A stretch of 32,874 nt of DNA from Patescibacteria group bacterium (GTDB taxonomy: Bacteria; Patescibacteriota; Patescibacteriia; Patescibacteriales; VMTK01): the NCBI GenBank assembly GCA_018896595.1, contig JAHIME010000021.1, positions 1 through 32,874 of the forward strand, written 5' to 3'. A program made the translations under genes and the position numbers. Shown one piece after another: positions 24,986-32,874 of the stretch. Every line of letters starts with the position of its first letter. The first letter of the stretch is position 1. The notes below the pieces were generated by a model. That model made no database searches, had not been told where the DNA came from, and saw only the letters and a program-made list of their open reading frames with translations.

Positions 24986-25573
24986 ATGGCTAATACAAAT
25001 TTTGAGCCAGCGGAAGAGATTTATTGGCATGACAAGATTCTCGCCAAAACCATTTTAAAATTTTTTCCTAAATCTATTTTGCCGAATCATATAACTGTTT
25101 TCCGCTTTTTGGCAACGCCATTTGTGGCGCTTTTGATGTTTTATGAGCATTATTACATCGGTTTAGCCGCTTTTTTGCTGGTGGCTTTTACCGATGCCAT
25201 AGACGGCTCAATGGCCAGAACCAGAAATCAGATTACGGATTGGGGAAAAATTTATGATCCACTGGCTGACAAAATTTTAATTGCCAGCATGGTATTTATA
25301 ATAGTGCTTCGCTATATTGATTTCTGGACAGCTATAATTATCATCGGGCTTGAAATAATAATTATTTTTACGGCTTGGATTAGAAAAAGAAACGGCAAAA
25401 GCGTGCAGGCGAATTGGTGGGGCAAGATAAAAATGATGCTGCAGGTATTGGGAGTGGTGATTCTGCTTTTGTCCATTGTTTTTAACTGGCAGTCGCTTCT
25501 ACCATTAGCGTCAGGCGTTTTGTATTTAGCTATAGCTTTTGCCATAGTCAGCTTATTGACTTATGGGATATGA
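24986..25573 (+). CDS. CDP-alcohol phosphatidyltransferase (PgsA-like)
   Basis: A 195-residue membrane enzyme started at ATG 24986. The family motif is complete: Asp70, Asp73-Gly74, Ala77-Arg78, Gly87, Asp91 and Asp95 in TDAIDGSMARTRNQITDWGK and IYDPLADK. About five to six hydrophobic segments follow. The likely reaction is transfer of a phosphatidyl group from CDP-diacylglycerol to an alcohol such as glycerol 3-phosphate or inositol phosphate; the substrate cannot be decided from the motif. An N-terminal soluble helix (EPAEEIYWHDKILAKTIL) is present. It is transcribed divergently from the membrane protein at 23039-24961. Confidence 0.9.
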   Translation: MANTNFEPAEEIYWHDKILAKTILKFFPKSILPNHITVFRFLATPFVALLMFYEHYYIGLAAFLLVAFTDAIDGSMARTRNQITDWGKIYDPLADKILIASMVFIIVLRYIDFWTAIIIIGLEIIIIFTAWIRKRNGKSVQANWWGKIKMMLQVLGVVILLLSIVFNWQSLLPLASGVLYLAIAFAIVSLLTYGI

Positions 25574-25583
25574 GTATGTTATG

Positions 25584-25613
25584 GGCTGTTGTTGATTAAG
25601 ACAGTCTTTTTTT
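25584..25613 (+). terminator. Probable intrinsic terminator after the PgsA-like gene
   Basis: GGCTGT and ACAGTC form a 6-bp stem (one G-U pair) with an 11-base loop, followed by seven T. It lies 10 bases after the stop. Confidence 0.5.
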
Positions 25614-25656
25614 ATTGCCAAGCCTGATTCTATTTGTTAGGATAGGGGTATAAAAA

Positions 25657-25690
25657 TTTCTAATTTCTAATTTCTAATATCTAATTTCGT
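25657..25690 (+). repeat. Heptad leader (TTTCTAA)3-TATCTAA-TTTCGT
   Basis: Three perfect TTTCTAA units, one TATCTAA and a partial TTTCGT run directly into the ATG at 25691. There is no Shine-Dalgarno site between repeat and start. Confidence 0.85.
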
Positions 25691-27454
25691 ATGATAATTG
25701 CTCAAATAAAAATTTTAGCAAGAAAATATTTTTTTCATTTAATATTAGCGATACTGGCTCTGTCTTTTTTTATCGGCGCAAGCAGCTTTAATTATTTTAC
25801 GCAAAAAAACGGTTATCTTAAATGGGTCTCGCCCGATGAAACAGCCAACTATATTTTTACGAAATTATACGGCCAGGAAGGAAAATTGGCAATCTTTGAA
25901 AAATATAACTTGTACGGCAAGGATATAATGCATCCGCGCAGTTTTCGCTCCGATTACGGCTGGCTCAAGCCGGTAAGCTTTTTGGGCATTGTTTTAATTT
26001 ACGGAAAAATCGCCGGCGCAACGAGTTATAAAGTACTGCCGTATTTAACCCCGTTTTTCGGCGCTATCGGAATTATATATTACTATTTGTTGGTTAAAAA
26101 AATATTCGGCAGGCGCAACGCGCTTATTTCCGCGTTTTTGCTGGCCTCATTTCCGGTTTATGTTTATTACAGCGCGCGCAGTATGTTTCATAATGTGTTA
26201 TTTATTGTTCTGTTGATAATCGGTTTGTATTACAGCGTTCTGATGATAAAACATAAGAGAGAAACGAGTAAATATTTAACATGGCTTTATGCCGCGCTGG
26301 CAGGCGGTTTTATCGGGCTGGCGATTATCACCCGCGCCTCGGAATTGCTGTGGATTATTCCGATGCTGATTATTCTTTGGGCTTTTAACATAAAAAAAAT
26401 CGGCATAACCAAGTTAATTATATTTTTGTCATTTTTATTCTTGTCAATCTTGCCGGTTTTGTATTGGAACCAAATCTTATACGGCTCGCCCTGGCGCGGC
26501 GGCTACGCGGAAATGAATCAATCCATTTCCGATATTTCGCAAGCCGGCTCGGGCTTTATAACATCGCTTATGGCCGGCAAATTAAGCCATTTCAAAGAAC
26601 TGTTAAATAAAATAAACAGCAATATTTTTCATTTCGGCTTTCATCCGCGGCAGTCTGCTAAAATGTTTTACCATTATTTCATCCGGATGTTTTATTGGAT
26701 ATTCTGGCCCGCGCTTTTAGGACTTTGCATTCTACCGGCCTTTAGGCCGGGTTCGGGCGGCTTTAGCCGCCTTAACCGTGAGGCTGAAGCCTCAAAACCC
26801 GAGCTGAAGCTCGGTAGAACGCAAAAGCATCGGACGTATTTGGCGGCGTATTTTGTTATATCAATTATTCTGCTGTTTTACTACGGCAGCTGGAAATTCA
26901 ACGACAACCCGGACCCGGGCCAGTTTACCATCGGCAATTCTTACACCCGCTACTGGTTGCCGATTTATCTGGGCGCCCTGCCTTTCGTAAGCTTGTTCAT
27001 TATAAAATTAACCCGCTTGGCGAAAAATAAAATAATTATTCTTGGAATCCGTTCAATAATAATTATCTTAATCTTTTTCGTTTCAATCGGATTTGTCTTA
27101 TTCGGCAGCGACGAGGGCCTGATTTTCACAGGGCAAAGGCAGAAACTGTCCCAAAATGAATTTAATAAAGTTATAAGCTTAACCGAGAATGGCGCGGCTA
27201 TTATCACCCAATATCATGATAAATTATTTTTTCCGGAGCGCAAAGTGATTGTCGGCTTGTTTAATGACGCGAATATGACGCGAGAGTACGGAAAGCTTGT
27301 AAATTACTTGCCGCTCTATTATTATAATTTCACCCTGCCGCAAAAAGACTTTGATTATTTAAACAGCCGCCGGCTCGCCGAAGCCGGCCTGCGGATTGAA
27401 AAAGTTGAACAAATAACAAGCGATTTTACTTTGTACCGTTTATATAAAAAATAA
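25691..27454 (+). CDS. GT-C membrane glycosyltransferase (PMT/ArnT-like)
   Basis: A 587-residue protein with about 11 membrane spans. KWVSPDETANYIF (Asp49-Glu50) after the first span matches the catalytic acidic pair of the PMT/ArnT superfamily, and FPVYVYYSARSMFHNVLF fits the conserved region in the following spans. These enzymes use polyprenyl-phosphate sugars, so the DPM1-like gene at 6248 could provide the donor. The C-terminal soluble part (EFNKVISLTENGAAIITQYH...) is short. Residues about 347-376 (PAFRPGSGGFSRLNREAEAS, then KPELKLGR) are encoded by a 90-bp multi-hairpin repeat at 26730-26819 inserted in frame between two spans. Confidence 0.85.
   Translation: MIIAQIKILARKYFFHLILAILALSFFIGASSFNYFTQKNGYLKWVSPDETANYIFTKLYGQEGKLAIFEKYNLYGKDIMHPRSFRSDYGWLKPVSFLGIVLIYGKIAGATSYKVLPYLTPFFGAIGIIYYYLLVKKIFGRRNALISAFLLASFPVYVYYSARSMFHNVLFIVLLIIGLYYSVLMIKHKRETSKYLTWLYAALAGGFIGLAIITRASELLWIIPMLIILWAFNIKKIGITKLIIFLSFLFLSILPVLYWNQILYGSPWRGGYAEMNQSISDISQAGSGFITSLMAGKLSHFKELLNKINSNIFHFGFHPRQSAKMFYHYFIRMFYWIFWPALLGLCILPAFRPGSGGFSRLNREAEASKPELKLGRTQKHRTYLAAYFVISIILLFYYGSWKFNDNPDPGQFTIGNSYTRYWLPIYLGALPFVSLFIIKLTRLAKNKIIILGIRSIIIILIFFVSIGFVLFGSDEGLIFTGQRQKLSQNEFNKVISLTENGAAIITQYHDKLFFPERKVIVGLFNDANMTREYGKLVNYLPLYYYNFTLPQKDFDYLNSRRLAEAGLRIEKVEQITSDFTLYRLYKK
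26730..26819. repeat. 90-bp multi-hairpin element inside the GT-C gene
   Basis: Its outer arms TTCTACCG and CGGTAGAA are inverted. Inside are four small palindromes, each with a CTTTAG or CTGAAG centre: CCGGCCTTTAGGCCGG (26735-26750), GGCGGCTTTAGCCGCC, GAGGCTGAAGCCTC (26780-26793) and GAGCTGAAGCTC (26801-26812). The length is exactly 30 codons and the frame stays open. Confidence 0.85.
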
Positions 27455-27472
27455 TATTTTGATCTTTTTAAT

Positions 27473-27488
27473 TAAGGAGGTGATTTTG
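27473..27488 (+). promoter_or_regulatory. Perfect Shine-Dalgarno site of the small protein
   Basis: TAAGGAGGTGAT is fully complementary to the usual 3' end of 16S rRNA; ATG 27489 follows the GAGG core at a normal distance. This fixes the start at 27489 and not at 27459. Confidence 0.8.
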
Positions 27489-27659
27489 ATGTTTAGAGCA
27501 GTTGTTCTTTTACTGGCAGGCGTTAGTTTTGTTTTGTTTTTTGTGTTAATAGAATGGATAGAACACAAGCTTAAAGAACGTAGATTTAAAAAAGAGAGGG
27601 CAGAAGCGGAAAAATTAATGAAGCAGGTTTTAAGCGATGACGGGAAGGATTTTTATTAA
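27489..27659 (+). CDS. Small single-span membrane protein
   Basis: A 56-residue protein: one membrane segment (FRAVVLLLAGVSFVLFFVLI, residues 2-21) and a charged helical tail (EWIEHKLKERRFKKERAEAE and so on). I recognise no family. It has the only perfect Shine-Dalgarno sequence in the window and a terminator 24 bases after its stop. It therefore seems to be a genuine, efficiently translated gene despite its size. The tail would lie in the cytoplasm under the positive-inside rule. Its neighbours are the GT-C enzyme and the DUF4012 protein. Confidence 0.75.
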   Translation: MFRAVVLLLAGVSFVLFFVLIEWIEHKLKERRFKKERAEAEKLMKQVLSDDGKDFY

Positions 27660-27683
27660 AAATCAAACAACACAATTAAGAGG

Positions 27684-27730
27684 AAAGGCCTTGCGATGTT
27701 AGCGATATCAACAAACCAAGGCCTTTTTTA
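27684..27730 (+). terminator. Intrinsic terminator after the small membrane protein
   Basis: AAAGGCCTTG (27684-27693) and CAAGGCCTTT (27717-27726) form a 10-bp stem, followed by a T-rich run. The 23-base loop is long but the stem is perfect. Confidence 0.75.
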
Positions 27731-27731
27731 T

Positions 27732-27760
27732 TTGTTAAAAAAATTATTTTGGGGTATAAT
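27732..27760 (+). promoter_or_regulatory. Promoter of the DUF4012 gene
   Basis: TTGTTA (27732-27737), a 17-bp spacer and perfect TATAAT (27755-27760). It lies directly after the terminator, so the DUF4012 gene is a new transcription unit. An ATG at 27769 is 8 bases after the -10; the favoured start 27805 follows a heptad-like leader. Confidence 0.65.
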
Positions 27761-27780
27761 ATGTATAAATGAATTTTCAA

Positions 27781-27804
27781 TTTCTAATTTCTATTAAATA
27801 TCTA
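27781..27804 (+). repeat. Heptad leader before the DUF4012 start
   Basis: TTTCTAA, TTTCTAT, then a degenerate TAAATATCTA directly before ATG 27805. The same pattern precedes the ATG at 25691, which favours 27805 over the in-frame ATG 27769 as true start. Confidence 0.6.
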
Positions 27805-30468
<2,664 letters not shown>

Positions 30469-30492
30469 AAATTACTTTGCATTACAAAATTA

Positions 30493-30635
30493 GCTGGCTC
30501 CATAGTCCCGTTAGGGCTATGGAGCTAAAATGCAAATCGTTGCAAGAGGTTTGCATTATGGCTCCATAGGGCTGCGCCACTATGGAGCCGGCGCGTGCCG
30601 GCGCGTGGCTGCGCCACTATGGAGCCGGCGCGTGG
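30493..30635. repeat. MITE-like palindromic element, copy B
   Basis: Bases 30493-30597 match 28028-28135 with few differences (for example ATCGTTGCAAG for ATCATTATCAG); its last third (GCTGCGCCACTATGGAGCCG) is then repeated up to 30635. Next, near 30688-30716, GATCCTTCGCTGCGCTCAGG with ATGACA is yet another dispersed repeat type. The gap 30469-30754 therefore holds only repeats and a leader. Confidence 0.85.
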
Positions 30636-30727
30636 AAGAAGCAAGATTAAGCCGCCATATGTTATCAACGAATATTTTCGTCTAACCAGAGATCCTTCGC
30701 TGCGCTCAGGATGACAAAGAGTGTTTA

Positions 30728-30754
30728 TAATTCTTAATTCGTAATTCGTAATTT
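30728..30754 (+). repeat. Heptad leader (TAATTCG-type)
   Basis: TAATTCT, TAATTCG, TAATTCG, then TAATTT directly before ATG 30755. It has the same 7-bp period as the TTTCTAA leaders but a different unit. Confidence 0.8.
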
Positions 30755-32758
30755 ATGCCAAAACCAAAAACAAACAATAATCAAAACAATGAGGAAATAA
30801 AAATTAACAATCAAAGCCAATCCGGCCTTGCTGAATTTATCAACCGTCCGGTGGCGACAGACAAGGAACTGGAAGACTTTGAAGAATTCGTTTCCTCCGC
30901 CGTTGAAACTCCGACGGAAGAGGAAGAAGCAAGGGAAGAAGAAGTGGAAGAAAGCCTCTTGGAAATCTACCAAGACGGCAATGGGGGAATGATTGACGTA
31001 AAAAAAATGGATATTAAGAAAAAACGGGGATTCTTTTTCTGGTTTTTCACGGCAATTTTTATTTCAGCCGTTTTGGCCGGAGCGGGTTACGGCGCCTACG
31101 ACTATTATCTGCGGGGCGGCTCTGATCCGACAAACATCGCGTTTTCCATTGAAGGAAAAAAAGAAGCGCGCGCCGGAGAGGAATTTTTTTACGCCGTTAA
31201 TTACAAAAATCCGACTGACAGCGGCGTTAACAATGTCAAAATAAAAATAACGCAGCCTGATAATTTTATTTTCATTGACAGTTCGCCGGCCGCGAGCGGC
31301 GAAAACGGCGTTTGGCAAATTGACAGCTTGCCGGCGCATAGCAGCGGGCAAATTAAAATAAAAGGCAAAATCATAGCAACCGCGGAGGCCGCGAGCGTTA
31401 TTTTAGCCGCGATGGCTTACACGCCCGCCAATTTTTCCAGCGAATTCAAGAAAGAAGCTTCTTTTACGACAACCGTCAAAGACATCGGCATTAATCTTGA
31501 TTTTGATTACAATTCCAGCGCTTTGGTCGGCAGGGAAAATGAAATAATTTTAAAATTCAGCGCCAAGGAAAATAATTATTTGAATAATTTCCGCTTAACC
31601 GTTGACCAATTGGAAAATATGGAATTTATTCCGGCCAAAAACAACGAAAACAATGAAATAAAATTTATCAAGCCGGGCGTATGGGAAATCGGCGCTATTA
31701 CGGAAAAAGAGCAAGAAATAGCCATTAAATTCAAACTCGTAAAAAAAATCGCCGACACCCAGGAAATTAAATTATATTGCGAAGGAGAAAATGCCGGCCG
31801 ATATTATAAATTTTTTGAAAAAAATATCAATTATGAAATAATGCAAAGCGATTTGAATTTAACTTTAATCATTAACGGCTCGCGCAACGACCAAGGCGTT
31901 GATTTCGGCCAAACATTGAATTATTCAATCGCTTACGCCAACAAGGGCGCGGCGGAAATGAAAGATGTCGTGATTATGGCTGTTATGGAGAGTGATTATA
32001 TAGCGTGGGATTCGCTAAAAGACGGCCAAAACGGCAAAAAAAGCAACAATACCTTAAGCTGGAGCAAGGAAGAAATTCCCGAGCTGGAAGTTTTGGAAAA
32101 AAACGAAGAGGGGATTATTGATTTTTCGGTTAACTTGGCCCGGCCCGATGAAATTACGCCAGGCAAAGATTACCGGGTTAAAAGCTACGCCCAATTCACG
32201 CTCGGCCAAAATAACGCGAATATTTCCGCGGAAAATCAAGACAATCGCGGCAATACGATTATCAATAAAATTAACAGCGATTTGAATTTAAGCGAACAAA
32301 TCAGATATTTTAACGATGATAACATCGCGGTCGGCACGGGCCCTCTGCCGCCAAAAGTCGGGGAAGCCACAAGCTTTAAAGTTTATTGGGTTTTGACCAA
32401 TAACCTCCATGAATTAAAAGATTTGCGCGTGGAAACGACTTTGCCCGATTATATTTCATGGGGCGGCAAAAACAGAGCGTCGGCCGGAACGGTTAATTAC
32501 GACAGCGAAACAAGAAAAGTAACCTGGCAAATCGGCAGATTGCCGATAACCGTCTACAAGCTTGACGCGGAATTTAATATCTCCCTTGTTCCGTCGGAAG
32601 CGCAAAGAAATCAAATTGTCGTGCTTTTGCCCGGCTCGGAAGCGCAAGCCGTTGACGCTGAAACCGAAGCGGTAATCGGCAAATCGTCCAAAGCGAAAAC
32701 AACCAAGCTGGAAGACGATGAAATCGCCAATATGAGCAGCGACGGGAGAGTGGAGTAG
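30755..32758 (+). CDS. Membrane-anchored protein with extracytoplasmic repeat domains
   Basis: A 667-residue protein. An N-terminal cytoplasmic part is strongly acidic (EELEDFEEFVSS-like, then TEEEEAREEEVEESLLE), followed by KKKRG and one membrane span (FFFWFFTAIFISAVLAGAGY, about 93-112). The rest is extracytoplasmic and beta-rich, with four or so domains of about 120 residues similar to DUF11-like/Ig-like surface repeats: EFFYAVNYKNPTDSGVNNVK, DFGQTLNYSIAYANKGAAEM and TSFKVYWVLTNNLHELKDLR are corresponding strands. The final codons and TAG lie in the 40-bp repeat that starts at 32751. It could be a cell-envelope scaffold or adhesin; the exact family is not certain. Confidence 0.8.
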   Translation: MPKPKTNNNQNNEEIKINNQSQSGLAEFINRPVATDKELEDFEEFVSSAVETPTEEEEAREEEVEESLLEIYQDGNGGMIDVKKMDIKKKRGFFFWFFTAIFISAVLAGAGYGAYDYYLRGGSDPTNIAFSIEGKKEARAGEEFFYAVNYKNPTDSGVNNVKIKITQPDNFIFIDSSPAASGENGVWQIDSLPAHSSGQIKIKGKIIATAEAASVILAAMAYTPANFSSEFKKEASFTTTVKDIGINLDFDYNSSALVGRENEIILKFSAKENNYLNNFRLTVDQLENMEFIPAKNNENNEIKFIKPGVWEIGAITEKEQEIAIKFKLVKKIADTQEIKLYCEGENAGRYYKFFEKNINYEIMQSDLNLTLIINGSRNDQGVDFGQTLNYSIAYANKGAAEMKDVVIMAVMESDYIAWDSLKDGQNGKKSNNTLSWSKEEIPELEVLEKNEEGIIDFSVNLARPDEITPGKDYRVKSYAQFTLGQNNANISAENQDNRGNTIINKINSDLNLSEQIRYFNDDNIAVGTGPLPPKVGEATSFKVYWVLTNNLHELKDLRVETTLPDYISWGGKNRASAGTVNYDSETRKVTWQIGRLPITVYKLDAEFNISLVPSEAQRNQIVVLLPGSEAQAVDAETEAVIGKSSKAKTTKLEDDEIANMSSDGRVE

Positions 32759-32874
32759 CCCCCTCCTCTTGTTTAAGAGGAGGGCTGGGGTGGAGTAGCC
32801 CCCTCCTCTTGTTTAAGAGGAGGGCTGGGGTGGAGTAGCCCCGTCCTCTTGTTTAAGAGGAGGGCTGGGGTGGA
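32751..32874 (+). repeat. 40-bp tandem palindromic repeat, three units plus partial
   Basis: Units at 32751-32790, 32791-32830 and 32831-32870 (one C-to-G change in the third) start TGGAGTAG and contain the hairpin CCTCCTCTT, GTTT, AAGAGGAGG. This is the half-unit of the composite repeat at 5021 and 20309. The array runs off the window end. The TAG of the first unit is the stop codon of the preceding gene. Confidence 0.9.

Overview
This window looks like part of a genome from the Candidate Phyla Radiation (Patescibacteria, Parcubacteria-like). That placement is inferred from three things. Proteins typical of the group are present (a DUF4012-type surface protein, a DUF2304 protein beside a DPM1-like transferase, a secreted subtilase with FG-GAP-like repeats). 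Intergenic spaces carry many short palindromic repeats. Shine-Dalgarno sites are scarce and several -10 boxes lie so close to ATG codons that leaderless mRNAs are likely. TGA is used as a stop at 688-690, so the code is standard, not the TGA=Gly code of Gracilibacteria. No rRNA, tRNA or CRISPR array was seen.

Layout. 1-7.7 kb: a 5'-truncated glycosyltransferase, a broken Fic gene with a small upstream partner, an AT-rich Kdo-transferase-like gene enclosed by inverted repeats, a secreted subtilase, a UDP-glucuronate decarboxylase-like enzyme, a DPM1-like/DUF2304 pair and a small membrane protein. 7.7-19.1 kb: a defence island made of an eroded XRE regulator, radC, and a type I restriction-modification locus. 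Between hsdM and hsdS sits a ParB-like/Dam pair; between hsdS and hsdR sit a DUF4365-like nuclease, an unknown protein and an AAA ATPase that has its own strong promoter and operator-like palindrome. 19.1-32.9 kb: three GT4 glycosyltransferases, two large polytopic membrane proteins (one GT-C-like), a CDP-alcohol phosphatidyltransferase, a small single-span protein, the DUF4012 protein and a membrane-anchored protein with extracytoplasmic repeat domains.

The outer blocks together suggest synthesis and export of a surface glycan plus surface-exposed proteins. The island would protect the cell from foreign DNA. The codon use of the genes inserted between hsdM and hsdR looks more AT-rich than that of hsdM and hsdR themselves, so the island is probably a mosaic.

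The most striking non-gene signal is repeat DNA of several kinds: a composite GA/CT-rich palindrome that also supplies stop codons; 7-bp tandem repeats directly upstream of start codons and once inside a glycosyltransferase gene; and palindromic elements sitting in frame inside at least four coding sequences, including a nested insertion of about 375 bp in the DUF4012 gene.
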